DNA from: Klebsiella indica
GTDB lineage: Bacteria > Pseudomonadota > Gammaproteobacteria > Enterobacterales > Enterobacteriaceae
Direction: 5' to 3'
Assembly: GCF_005860775.1 (NCBI RefSeq)
Contig: NZ_VCHQ01000027.1
Coordinates: 62,001 to 126,000 of the forward strand
DNA: 64,000 nucleotides
Shown here: positions 11,293 to 23,694 of the stretch, piece after piece
Layout: every line of letters begins with the position of its first letter
How positions within the stretch are numbered: the first letter of the stretch is position 1
Made by a program: the position numbers and the translations under genes
Notes under the pieces: generated by a model
Databases searched by the model: none
What the model was told of the DNA's origin: nothing
Seen by the model: only the letters and a program-made list of their open reading frames with translations

Positions 11293-11465
11293 TAAAAACA
11301 AAACGGCTGACGTCGGAAGACGGCAGCCGCTGCGCTTTTATGCAGAGACCTCGCCTTCCGGCAAGGTCTCACTTACAACAAGAAGCTTGTTGCCCGGCGA
11401 CCGGATGCGGTTTTTCACGCATCGTAATGACGATCGACCGGCAAGGAAGTTACTCCCCTTTGCGT
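11293..11465 (-). promoter_or_regulatory. yybP-ykoY manganese riboswitch (alx leader, PRE/SraF)
   Basis: The minus-strand leader of alx begins with the class-typical GGGGAGUAACUUCC (complement of 11448-11461) and holds several nested hairpins. It ends in a strong GC stem (CGGCTGCCGTC / GACGTCAGCCG, complement of 11304-11330) followed by a T-rich run near 11293-11303 that looks like an intrinsic terminator. Position and sequence match the E. coli alx leader, which senses Mn2+ and alkaline pH. The fold was read by eye. Confidence 0.88.
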
Positions 11466-11527
11466 GTCACAAACTATTACAACTTATAAATAGGGTCAAT
11501 GGCGTCTGGTGGTCCCTTTACACTCCT

Positions 11528-12517
11528 TTACGCCACCGGCTGGCTATCCGCCGGGAAGACCACGCCGGTCTGGCGACGAATCTCGCTCAGCAGTTTTGCC
11601 GTGATACGGCTAACTTCCAGAGCCGGATGAACAACCGCATTGCTTTCAACCAGACCAGCAAATGTCTCCGCTTCATACAGCATTGTATTAATATGCTGCG
11701 GTTGACTCAGATCCTGGGCTTTGCCGCCGCGCGGCACCAGGCAGATCTTCTGGCATTCAGATATTTTCTCAATAACCAACGCGCCAGATTCGCCCTGAAT
11801 TTCGCTCGGGATCGCGGAATCACTCACTTTCGAATGATGCAGAGTGACATCAAAATCACCGTAGCTCAGCACGACGGTCCCCTGACCATCGACCCCGCTC
11901 TCCAGCAGGCTGGCGCTGGCGTGGACTGCGCACGGTTCGCCCCACAGCGCGACCGCCGACGCCAGACAGTAAAAACCGATATCCATAATCGAGCCATTCG
12001 AGAAGGCCGGATTAAAGGTATTGGGGTTTTCACCATCCAGATAGCGCTGGTAGCGCGAAGAATACTGGCAGTAGTTAATAAAGGCTTTGCGCAGCTTACC
12101 GATTTTATCCAGCGACTGCTTCAGCAGCAGGAAATTTGGCAGGCTGGCGGTCTTGAACGCTTCGAAAAGCACCACGTTATGTTCCCGCGCCACCTTTATG
12201 GCGGCTTCCACTTCCTGCAGATTTGATGCCAGCGGTTTTTCGCAAATCACATGCTTTTTATGGCTCAGAAACAGGCGCGTTTGCGGGAAGTGCAACGCGT
12301 TAGGGCTGGCGATATAGACGGCGTCAACATCGGCGCTTTGCGCCAGCGCTTCCAGTGAAGTGAACAGATGTTCGACGGGATAATCGTTGGCGAAAGCCTG
12401 GGCTTGTTCAAGGCTGCGGGAGTAAATGGCGGTAAGTTTATATTTGCCGGTTTCATGGGCGGCATCGACAAACTGCTTAGTGATCCAGTTTGTGCCAACA
12501 ACTGCGAAACGTATCAT
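11528..12517 (-). CDS. ygjR: YgjR, Gfo/Idh/MocA-family oxidoreductase
   Basis: A 329-residue NAD(P)-dependent oxidoreductase of the GFO/IDH/MOCA family. The N-terminal Rossmann domain starts at MIRFAVVGTNWITKQFV. The family motif CEKPLASN (about 90-97) supplies the usual catalytic lysine, and SIMDIGFYCLA opens the C-terminal alpha/beta domain. The substrate is unknown; relatives act on sugars or dihydrodiols. The ATG complementary to 12515-12517 aligns with E. coli YgjR. The frame opens 13 codons further upstream without homology. It lies between alx and ygjP as in E. coli, apart from the loss of ygjQ. Confidence 0.92.
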   Translation of the reverse strand: MIRFAVVGTNWITKQFVDAAHETGKYKLTAIYSRSLEQAQAFANDYPVEHLFTSLEALAQSADVDAVYIASPNALHFPQTRLFLSHKKHVICEKPLASNLQEVEAAIKVAREHNVVLFEAFKTASLPNFLLLKQSLDKIGKLRKAFINYCQYSSRYQRYLDGENPNTFNPAFSNGSIMDIGFYCLASAVALWGEPCAVHASASLLESGVDGQGTVVLSYGDFDVTLHHSKVSDSAIPSEIQGESGALVIEKISECQKICLVPRGGKAQDLSQPQHINTMLYEAETFAGLVESNAVVHPALEVSRITAKLLSEIRRQTGVVFPADSQPVA

Positions 12518-12587
12518 AAACGTTGACGAACTCCATAAAAAGGGATCTTTCGTCACTGTAACATGCCATCATAACAAAACCAGTGCG

Positions 12588-13091
12588 CTACTGCGCAGAA
12601 CGGTTTAACGAAAGCTGCGTCAGCCACAGGCGGGTATCAAACTCAAGCTGGTGGTATTGCGGTTCCATGTAACAGCACAACTGATAAAACGCTTTGTTGT
12701 GTTCTTTTTCCTTCAGATGCGCCAGTTCGTGAACCACGATCATTCGCAGAAAAGGTTCCGGCGCATTGCGAAACACGGTGGCGACGCGGATCTCGGCTTT
12801 GGCCTTCAGCTTGCCGCCCTGTACGCGCGAAATAGCGGTATGCAGCCCCAGCGCATTGTTCAGCACATGGATCTTGTTGTCATACATCACTTTGTTGATC
12901 GGCGGGGCGTTACGCAGAAACTGGTTTTTCAGATCCTGGGTATACTGCCAGAGCGCTTTATCGGTCGTGAAATCATGCGTTCCTGGATAGCGTTTTTCCA
13001 GCACTGCGCCCAGACGCTGTTCAGCAATAAGCGTGCGTACCTGAGACAGTAAATTCTCCGGGTAGCCGTGGAGATAAGTAAGTTGACCCAT
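12588..13091 (-). CDS. ygjP: YgjP, putative metal-dependent hydrolase (SprT-like)
   Basis: A 167-residue protein with a zinc-metallopeptidase-type motif, [18 protein letters not shown] (about 117-134), where HExxH plus a downstream His would bind metal. This is the YgjP/WLM-like family. The biological substrate is not established, though E. coli YgjP has been described as a nucleotide (UTP) phosphatase. The ATG complementary to 13089-13091 is preferred over a TTG one codon earlier. It is divergent from rlmG, with 86 bp between their starts. Confidence 0.92.
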   Translation of the reverse strand: MGQLTYLHGYPENLLSQVRTLIAEQRLGAVLEKRYPGTHDFTTDKALWQYTQDLKNQFLRNAPPINKVMYDNKIHVLNNALGLHTAISRVQGGKLKAKAEIRVATVFRNAPEPFLRMIVVHELAHLKEKEHNKAFYQLCCYMEPQYHQLEFDTRLWLTQLSLNRSAQ

Positions 13092-13177
13092 CAAAGCCCC
13101 AAATTAAATCTAAAAAAAGAGTATACTCACGCACCCTTTCAGGGATAACAGCGAAATTTTACCATTCAGGAGGGCCG

Positions 13178-14314
13178 ATGAGCCACGTAGACAACGGTTT
13201 CCGTTCACTGACACTGAAACGTTTCCCGGAAACGGATGACGTTAACCCGCTTCAGGCGTGGGAAGCGGCGGATGAATATCTGCTGCAACAGTTAGACGAC
13301 ACGGAAATCAGCGGCCCGCTGCTGATCCTGAATGATGCCTTTGGCGCATTAGGCTGCGCGCTGGCTGAACATACACCATACAGCATCGGCGACTCGTATT
13401 TAAGCGAGCTGGCGACGCGCGAAAATCTACGCCACAACGATATCGCTGAATCCAGCGTCAAGTTTCTCGACAGTACCGCCGCGTACCCGCCGGCGCCGGG
13501 CGTTGTGTTGATTAAGGTGCCGAAAACGCTGGCGCTGCTGGAACAACAGTTGCGCGCGTTGCGCCAGGTTGTGACTCCACAAACCCGTATTATTGCGGGA
13601 GCAAAGGCGCGTGACATTCATACCTCCACGCTGGAACTGTTCGAAAAAGTGCTCGGCCCCACGACCACGACGCTGGCCTGGAAAAAGGCGCGCCTGATCA
13701 ACTGTACCTTCAGTCAGCCTGAACTGTCGGATGCGCCGCAGACGCTGAGCTGGAAACTGGACGGCACCGACTGGACTATCCACAATCATGCGAACGTTTT
13801 CTCACGTACCGGCCTGGATATCGGCGCGCGCTTCTTTATGCAGCATTTACCGGAAAATCTGCAAGGGGAGATCGTCGATCTCGGCTGCGGCAATGGCGTG
13901 ATTGGCCTGATGCTACTGGCGAAGAACCCTCAGGCGAGCGTCGTGTTTGTCGACGAATCGCCGATGGCGGTCGCGTCCAGCCGTTTGAATGTGGAAACCA
14001 ATATGCCGGAAGCGTTGGATCGCTGCGAGTTTATGATTAACAACGCCTTGTCCGGCGTGGAGCCTTTCCGCTTTAACGCCGTGCTGTGCAACCCGCCGTT
14101 CCATCAGAAACATGCGCTGACGGATAACGTTGCCTGGGAGATGTTCCACCATGCGCGCCGTTGCCTGAAGATCAACGGCGAGCTGTACATTGTGGCGAAC
14201 CGTCACCTGGATTATTTCCACAAGCTGAAGAAGATTTTCGGTAACTGCACCACCATCGCCACCAATAACAAATTCGTGGTGTTGAAAGCGGTGAAGCTGG
14301 GGCGTCGTCGGTAA
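13178..14314 (+). CDS. rlmG: RlmG, 23S rRNA m2G1835 methyltransferase
   Basis: A 378-residue class I SAM-dependent methyltransferase that makes N2-methylguanosine at 23S rRNA position 1835. It has the tandem-domain layout of the RsmC/RlmG family: a degenerate N-terminal half (about 1-190) and a C-terminal catalytic half. The catalytic half has the SAM motif [15 protein letters not shown] (about 232-246), an acidic motif [11 protein letters not shown], and the catalytic NPPFH (about 309-313). An AGGAGGG ribosome site lies just upstream of the ATG. It is a single gene, divergent from ygjP and followed by a REP element. Confidence 0.96.
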   Translation: MSHVDNGFRSLTLKRFPETDDVNPLQAWEAADEYLLQQLDDTEISGPLLILNDAFGALGCALAEHTPYSIGDSYLSELATRENLRHNDIAESSVKFLDSTAAYPPAPGVVLIKVPKTLALLEQQLRALRQVVTPQTRIIAGAKARDIHTSTLELFEKVLGPTTTTLAWKKARLINCTFSQPELSDAPQTLSWKLDGTDWTIHNHANVFSRTGLDIGARFFMQHLPENLQGEIVDLGCGNGVIGLMLLAKNPQASVVFVDESPMAVASSRLNVETNMPEALDRCEFMINNALSGVEPFRFNAVLCNPPFHQKHALTDNVAWEMFHHARRCLKINGELYIVANRHLDYFHKLKKIFGNCTTIATNNKFVVLKAVKLGRRR

Positions 14315-14321
14315 GATCGCT

Positions 14322-14392
14322 TTGCCTGGCGGCGCTTCGCTTGCACAGGCCTACGGTTTTGTAGGCCCGGTAAGCGCAGCGCCACCGGGCAA
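14322..14392. repeat. REP/BIME element between rlmG and fadH
   Basis: Two inverted REP-like units (TTGCCTGGCGGCGC and GCGCCACCGGGCAA arms) surround a central inverted pair (AGGCCTAC / GTAGGCCC) in the gap between convergent rlmG and fadH. This is the typical enterobacterial bacterial interspersed mosaic element. Confidence 0.85.
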
Positions 14393-14396
14393 GAAA

Positions 14397-16436
<2,040 letters not shown>

Positions 16437-16550
16437 TTATTGTTATGTGGTCGGATGAGTTACTAATTTAGCCGTCACGGCGTAAAAGGGAAAAGGGGAA
16501 TGCGATGATTGTGATGGGATTCAAAAAAGGAGCGGGGCCAGAGAACGAAT

Positions 16551-16634
16551 TTGCCGGATGGCGACGCTGGCGCGTCTTATCCGGCCTACGGATCGGATTC
16601 CTGTAGGCCGGATAAGCGTAGCGCCATCCGGCAA
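16551..16634. repeat. REP/BIME element between fadH and patA
   Basis: TTGCCGGATGGCG (from 16551) and its inverted partner CGCCATCCGGCAA (to 16634) flank an inner pair TTATCCGGCCTAC / GTAGGCCGGATAA. This is a classic paired REP. It lies directly after the patA stop (minus strand) and upstream of the fadH start region. Confidence 0.92.
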
Positions 16635-16638
16635 TGTG

Positions 16639-18072
<1,434 letters not shown>

Positions 18073-18257
18073 TTACGCCACTTCGGCACAGGCGAGGAAA
18101 ATCGGGATAAACGCAACGTGAAATTGCGATTGAGCAAAATTTAATCTCATCGTGAATTTATTGGCATGCTTTACTCCTGCAGCCACGAATCGATATGACG
18201 GAGGGCGAGCGCCGCGTGCTTCGCGGCGGTGCAGATTGCCCGGCGGCAGGGCAGAGG

Positions 18258-18298
18258 ATTAGGCGGCGCCACGCACTGGTACGGGGCACCGCCTAATC
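18258..18298 (-). terminator. Hairpin at the 3' end of yqjI
   Basis: TTAGGCGGCGCC (from 18260) pairs with GGCACCGCCTAA (to about 18297) with one mismatch. It overlaps the yqjI stop codon region on the minus strand. A likely terminator, though without a long T run. Confidence 0.55.
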
Positions 18299-18838
18299 GA
18301 GCTGGGAGATCTCCATTGCCGCGCGGTCTATCACGCCGACGATTTGCTTTAGCTGAGCTTCGGTCATTTCCTGCTGGTTAACCTTTAAATCCAGTACCGC
18401 CTTAAAATTCTCCAGCGCGCGCTTCATCTGTGGATTTTTACGTAGTTCACAACCCACCATCCGCGCCTGCAGCCTGGTGTGAATATGCTCCAGTTGCGCC
18501 TGGTTTTCCGCGTGCAGCTGGCTGCCTTCGGCGGTAATGGCGATTTTTTTGCGACCGTTCTCGTCGGCAACGCTGATGAGACCTTGATCCTGGAGTAAAT
18601 CAAGCGTCGGATAGATAACGCCGGGACTGGGGCTGTAGTTGCCCTGGGTCAGGGTTTCAATCTCTTTAATCAATTCGTAACCATGGCTGGCGTTACGGGT
18701 AAGGATATCCAGAATAACCAGACGCAGCTCGCCGTGACCAAAGAAACGCTGCCGACGTCCGCCGCCTCTGCGGCCATGTTCGCCGTGTTCCCCGCGGTGC
18801 CCGCACGGTCCACGCCCTTCTTCGTGATGATGTCTCAT
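18293..18838 (-). CDS. yqjI: YqjI, PadR-family nickel-responsive repressor
   Basis: A 181-residue PadR-type transcription factor. The N-terminal tail is rich in His, Cys and Gly (MRHHHEEGRGPCGHRGEHGE), as expected for the metal-sensing extension of E. coli YqjI. Then come a conserved GGGRRQRFFGHGELRLVILDIL start of the winged helix (about 30-100) and a C-terminal dimerisation helix bundle. E. coli YqjI represses itself and yqjH and loses DNA binding when it binds nickel. The start complementary to 18836-18838 has GGAGGA upstream. The tail is shorter than in E. coli (207 aa) and has only one cysteine, so metal binding may rely on histidines. Confidence 0.94.
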   Translation of the reverse strand: MRHHHEEGRGPCGHRGEHGEHGRRGGGRRQRFFGHGELRLVILDILTRNASHGYELIKEIETLTQGNYSPSPGVIYPTLDLLQDQGLISVADENGRKKIAITAEGSQLHAENQAQLEHIHTRLQARMVGCELRKNPQMKRALENFKAVLDLKVNQQEMTEAQLKQIVGVIDRAAMEISQLD

Positions 18839-18853
18839 ATTCCATTCCTCCAT

Positions 18854-18869
18854 ATTAGATATATCTAAT
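18854..18869. promoter_or_regulatory. YqjI operator, yqjI-proximal
   Basis: A 16-bp perfect palindrome ATTAGATATATCTAAT lies immediately upstream of the yqjI ribosome site. The core AGATATATCT recurs at 19041-19050. E. coli YqjI is known to bind two such inverted repeats in this intergenic region. Confidence 0.85.
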
Positions 18870-19013
18870 TTATATCTAAAAAATATCTTCTCGCAATATG
18901 AAAAAAGATTTATTTTTTATTTATTTGATATATAAGAATTTAATTTTGGTTATTATCTTTTTTTGCCTTTTGTTATTTTTATATCAAGAAAATTCTTGCA
19001 TTCTTTTTTAACG

Positions 19014-19031
19014 GCAATCATTATCATTTGC
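19014..19031. promoter_or_regulatory. Fur-like box upstream of yqjH
   Basis: GCAATCATTATCATTTGC contains the hexamer arrays AATCAT-TATCAT of a Fur box. It overlaps the expected yqjH promoter. Iron repression of yqjH by Fur is known in E. coli; the site call is by eye. Confidence 0.65.
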
Positions 19032-19039
19032 AAGATTTT

Positions 19040-19051
19040 TAGATATATCTA
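19040..19051. promoter_or_regulatory. YqjI operator, yqjH-proximal
   Basis: The palindrome TAGATATATCTA repeats the core of the site at 18854-18869. It lies 25 bp before the yqjH start, where bound YqjI would block transcription. Confidence 0.8.
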
Positions 19052-19075
19052 TTTTGTTCACGAAGGCGACTGAAG

Positions 19076-19849
19076 ATGACCACGACCAATCAATCTAAAT
19101 ACCCACAACGCGTTCGTAACGAGCTGCGTTTTCGTGAGTTAACCGTGCTGCGCGTTGAGCGCATCGGTAGCGCTTTCCAGCGTATCATACTGGGTGGCGA
19201 GGCGCTGGACGGCTTTGTTTCCCGGGGGTTTGATGATCATACCAAGCTCTTTTTCCCCGCTGCCGGCACAGCGTTTACCCCGCCGGAAGTCACGGATGAA
19301 GGCATTAACTGGGGCGCGGGCGTGCGTCCGGCGGCACGAGACTATACGCCGCTGTATGATGCTGAACGTCACGAACTGGCCTATGACTTTTTTATCCACG
19401 ATGGCGGGATCGCCAGCCGCTGGGCGCAGGCGGCAAAAGCGGGCGACAAGCTGGTGATCGGCGGTCCGCGGGGGTCATTAGTGGTGCCGGAAGATTACGC
19501 CTGGCAGTTGTACGTGAGTGATGAGTCTGGCATGCCCGCGTTACGCCGCCGTCTGCAGGGGTTGCTACAACTCCCGACGCGTCCGCTGGTGACGGCGATC
19601 GTCAGCATTGGCGATGAGTCTTATAAAGATTACTTTGCGGATCTTAGTGGCTTTAATATTGAGTGGATCGTCGGACATAACCTGTCCGCCGTGGCTGAAC
19701 GCCTGGCGCAGGTGGTGGTTCCGGCTGAAGATTACTTTATCTGGGTGACCGGCGAAGGGGCGGTGGTGAAATCGCTGCTGGCGCGCTTTGAAGGTGAAGA
19801 GATCGACCCGCAGCTGGTGCGTTCTCAGGCCTACTGGCACAGCAAATAA
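19076..19849 (+). CDS. yqjH: YqjH (NfeF), NADPH-dependent ferric-siderophore reductase
   Basis: A 257-residue siderophore-interacting protein. It is a flavoprotein with an N-terminal FAD-binding beta barrel (about 15-125: RDYTPLYD is the R-x-Y-T/S flavin motif) and a C-terminal NADPH-binding domain (YVSDESGMPALRRRL, about 143-157). It releases iron from imported ferric siderophores by reduction in the cytoplasm and also helps in nickel homeostasis. It is divergent from yqjI, with two YqjI palindromes and a Fur-like box between them. In E. coli the next gene would be ileX; here the dha locus follows. Confidence 0.95.
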   Translation: MTTTNQSKYPQRVRNELRFRELTVLRVERIGSAFQRIILGGEALDGFVSRGFDDHTKLFFPAAGTAFTPPEVTDEGINWGAGVRPAARDYTPLYDAERHELAYDFFIHDGGIASRWAQAAKAGDKLVIGGPRGSLVVPEDYAWQLYVSDESGMPALRRRLQGLLQLPTRPLVTAIVSIGDESYKDYFADLSGFNIEWIVGHNLSAVAERLAQVVVPAEDYFIWVTGEGAVVKSLLARFEGEEIDPQLVRSQAYWHSK

Positions 19850-19915
19850 GTCGCGAAACCGCCTGTTGTTCCCCTAAGCGCGAAGGCCAGCAGTGCAGAT
19901 TTACGCGGCGCGCTT

Positions 19916-19940
19916 CCCCCGGAGATCCCGCCTCCGGGGG
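19916..19940. terminator. Hairpin between convergent yqjH and dhaM
   Basis: A perfect stem, CCCCCGGAG (19916-19924) with CTCCGGGGG (19932-19940) and a 7-nt loop, lies in the 107-bp gap between the two convergent stop codons. It could end transcription from both sides. No long T run. Confidence 0.65.
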
Positions 19941-19956
19941 CAAAGTGAGGTAAAAG

Positions 19957-21378
19957 CTACCCGCGAATAATGCATTTGTCGGGGATATCAAGGGTGACGG
20001 TATCGCCATTGTGTAGCGTTTTCAGGGCATCGCGTTGCTGGCAAAGCATGACGATGCCCGCCTGACGGGCGATGATCGCCCCGTGAGAGAGCTCGCTTCC
20101 TTCCTGCAGGCAGATGCCTTTAACCTGCTGCGGGTCGAGCTGCAGAACGGTGGAAGGGAAGATATCCTCGGCAACGAGGATAGTCGGCGCGTTAAAGCGC
20201 GGCAGCGATTCGCTGGCACCTTCAAGATGGCGCAGCGTGCGCTGTAAAATATCTTCAATATCAATATAGCGAGCCTGTAGATAAGCATCATCGAGATGGC
20301 GATATTGCTGGCTTAAATCGCTCAGTACCTGCTGCCACGCCCATTCCGCGCAGCACTGTTCGCTGCGCACGATATCACATGCCGCTTCATATAAATCGGG
20401 GTCGTCGAGCAGGGTATGATGCCCGGAGAAGATTGCCGCGATATCGGCAGAGTACTTCTCTTCTGCCTGGGTCGCCAGAGTGCTAAGGTCCTCCAGCGTC
20501 CGGTCGATAGCCCGTTTCAGGCGCAGCTGCTGCTGACCGATATCGGCGCATTTTTCTCGCGTGACGATAGCCTGCGGCTGCGGACAGCGCACGACTTCAC
20601 CCTGAACGCGGGCGGCCGTGACGGGTTGAAGCGCAGGGGACGCGTCTACTGCTTCGCCGAAGTTCTCTGCCGCCAGCGCCTGGAATGCCGCCAGCGCGGC
20701 GTCGGCGTCAGGGCCGCGGGCCAGCAGCCTTAACGTGTCATTACAGCGCACCTGAAGCAGGGCGATTTGGTTGAGGCTGTCCGGCGTGACGCATTTTCCC
20801 CCTTTCTCCAGCACCAGGTCGGCATTGAACCCGGCCAGCGCGGCGACCAGCTTCGAGGCCGGACGAACGTGCAGGCCGTTGTGGTTTTTAATCACCACGG
20901 AAACAGAACGGGCATCACGATCGTCGGCCAGCACGGCGGCAACCGAGTCGTGTTGCGGTTGCGATGGTATTCCCAGCTGTACGCGCTTTGCTTCCAGCGC
21001 ATTCATGGCGTCTTCGATCACCTTATCGACACCGGCTCCGGCGGCGGCGCTGACCGTGGCCGCCAGAGTGCCTTCGACTAATGGCGCGGCGCAAAGGCGA
21101 ACCTTCGCGGCAATCGCTGGATCGAGCAGATCCAGCGCGGTCTCGGCGCTGAGCAGGGCGCTACCGATATCCATCATCACCAGTACATGATCGGTATCGG
21201 CCACTGATTCAATGGCTTCCATCACCTTAATCGGATCGGTGCCGATCGGGCTTGCGGGATCGTCAATCCCGGCGGCGATCGCCAGCTTGCAGCCATCATT
21301 CATTATCATCTGCCGGGCCAGTTCCCCGACACCCTCGCCCAGCCGGGCACTATGAGAAACAATAACCAGGTTTACCAT
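19957..21378 (-). CDS. dhaM: DhaM, phosphotransferase subunit of PTS-dependent dihydroxyacetone kinase
   Basis: A 473-residue three-domain phosphocarrier. Residues 1-130 form an EIIA(Man)-type domain with active His9 (VIVSHSARLGEGV). Residues about 157-245 are HPr-like with His170 (NHNGLHVRPAS). The rest is a truncated enzyme I phosphohistidine domain with LSHGAIIARQAG, His432. Phosphate passes from the general PTS through these histidines to ADP bound on DhaL. It is the last gene of dhaKLM and starts 10 bp after dhaL. All three histidines are present, so the protein looks functional. Confidence 0.96.
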   Translation of the reverse strand: MVNLVIVSHSARLGEGVGELARQMIMNDGCKLAIAAGIDDPASPIGTDPIKVMEAIESVADTDHVLVMMDIGSALLSAETALDLLDPAIAAKVRLCAAPLVEGTLAATVSAAAGAGVDKVIEDAMNALEAKRVQLGIPSQPQHDSVAAVLADDRDARSVSVVIKNHNGLHVRPASKLVAALAGFNADLVLEKGGKCVTPDSLNQIALLQVRCNDTLRLLARGPDADAALAAFQALAAENFGEAVDASPALQPVTAARVQGEVVRCPQPQAIVTREKCADIGQQQLRLKRAIDRTLEDLSTLATQAEEKYSADIAAIFSGHHTLLDDPDLYEAACDIVRSEQCCAEWAWQQVLSDLSQQYRHLDDAYLQARYIDIEDILQRTLRHLEGASESLPRFNAPTILVAEDIFPSTVLQLDPQQVKGICLQEGSELSHGAIIARQAGIVMLCQQRDALKTLHNGDTVTLDIPDKCIIRG

Positions 21379-21388
21379 CGCGTTTTCC

Positions 21389-22021
21389 TTACTTTTTGGC
21401 CGCCGCGGCCAGCATCTGAACCATAAACATCACCGAGGTTGCGCCCGGATCCTGATGCCCGACGCTGCGCTCGCCGAGGTAGCTGGCCCGGCCTTTGCGG
21501 GCCTGCATGGTGATAGTGGCGTGAACGGCGGCTTCCGCCCGTTCGCATGCGGCGTCAAGCGCGCTCTGTATCGACAGGTGCTGCTCGCTGGACTGACGCA
21601 GCGATTCCGCCACCGGCAGCCAGACATCGCACATGGTTTTATCGCCCGGCTCCGCTTTGCCGCGATTGACCACGCCGTCCGCGCCTTCGCGGATCATCTG
21701 ATAAAGCTCTTCCAGGGTCAGGCTCTGATGGGCCTGGGTCACCTGGGCTGCGCGAATAAAGAAGGTGCCGAACAGCGGGCCGCTGGCGCCACCGACGTTG
21801 GAGAGCAACGTCATACCGGTATTTTTAAGGATGAAACCGATGTCTTTATCGGCAATGGATGGCAGTTTTTCCACCACCTTGCTAAAGCCGCGATGCATAT
21901 TCAGGCCGTGGTCGGCATCGCCAATTTCTCTGTCCAGTCCGGTCAAAAAATCGCTCTCTTTGGTGAAAATTTCGCCGCAGAGATAGAGCCAGTCGACGAT
22001 TTGCGTTCTGCTTAATGACAT
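21389..22021 (-). CDS. dhaL: DhaL, ADP-binding subunit of dihydroxyacetone kinase
   Basis: A 210-residue helical-barrel subunit that holds a tightly bound ADP as a phosphate shuttle between DhaM and DhaK-bound dihydroxyacetone. The Mg-binding aspartates Asp30, Asp35 and Asp37 sit in LDREIGDADHG. The nucleotide lid motifs GMTLLSNVGGASGPLFGT and RKGRASYLGERSVGHQDPGATS are intact. It lies between dhaK and dhaM with 10-bp gaps, each gene having its own ribosome site. In E. coli, DhaL also acts as co-activator of DhaR, which is encoded across the control region here. Confidence 0.96.
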   Translation of the reverse strand: MSLSRTQIVDWLYLCGEIFTKESDFLTGLDREIGDADHGLNMHRGFSKVVEKLPSIADKDIGFILKNTGMTLLSNVGGASGPLFGTFFIRAAQVTQAHQSLTLEELYQMIREGADGVVNRGKAEPGDKTMCDVWLPVAESLRQSSEQHLSIQSALDAACERAEAAVHATITMQARKGRASYLGERSVGHQDPGATSVMFMVQMLAAAAKK

Positions 22022-22031
22022 GTCGTTCTCC

Positions 22032-23102
<1,071 letters not shown>

Positions 23103-23694
23103 TGTTTATTCTCCGTCGGAGGTTTCGATGCGGCCTCTCTGCTGACGGAGGCGGTCATCGGGTAGGGGTTACCGCCTGACGATATCCGGCGATGTAGTGA
23201 TTCTGGCTGAGTTAGCGGAAAAAAAAATCGCCATCAAACGAGTTTCATTACGAAACCTAATTATTATTTTTTGTTCCGTAATGAAACGTTTTTGATGGGG
23301 AATGCGGGAAAATGCGACGCCAGGCGATTTTTTTTATCTCATCCTGACCGGGATTAGCGGCGTGCCGGAGCGTTAATTTTGCCGCTTTTTCCGGGCATGA
23401 AGCAGATAAACTATGATGTTTATCAGGTTATTGACTCTCTTCTGCCGAAAATGAGCGGATCGGGATCGCAATCCCGTCGTTTCCTGCAAATTAGTGTTCC
23501 AATATGAAACGATAAATTTTACGTTCCGTTTCATATCGGGACAAAATAGAGAGACGTTTTTTTACCCGCCGCTCGCCCTACAGTGATGGCATCGCTCAGG
23601 CAGCACGTCGGTTCGCGCACGTAAATATGAGGCCGGACGGGGAAATGCCGGGGCGCATCATGTCACAACATGCACTTATTTGAGGGTGAACGAA
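23103..23694. promoter_or_regulatory. dhaK/dhaD divergent control region with four repeated DhaR-type motifs
   Basis: The 592-bp gap between dhaK and dhaD carries four copies of GTTYC-N5-GRRAC: 23242-23256, 23273-23287, 23496-23510 and 23528-23542. Starts are 31 and 32 bp apart within each pair, about three helical turns, with one pair toward dhaK and one toward dhaD. DhaR, encoded just beyond dhaD, is the natural candidate to bind them; this is inference. No sigma-54 -24/-12 element was found, which agrees with the sigma-70 dependence reported for DhaR promoters. Confidence 0.7.
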
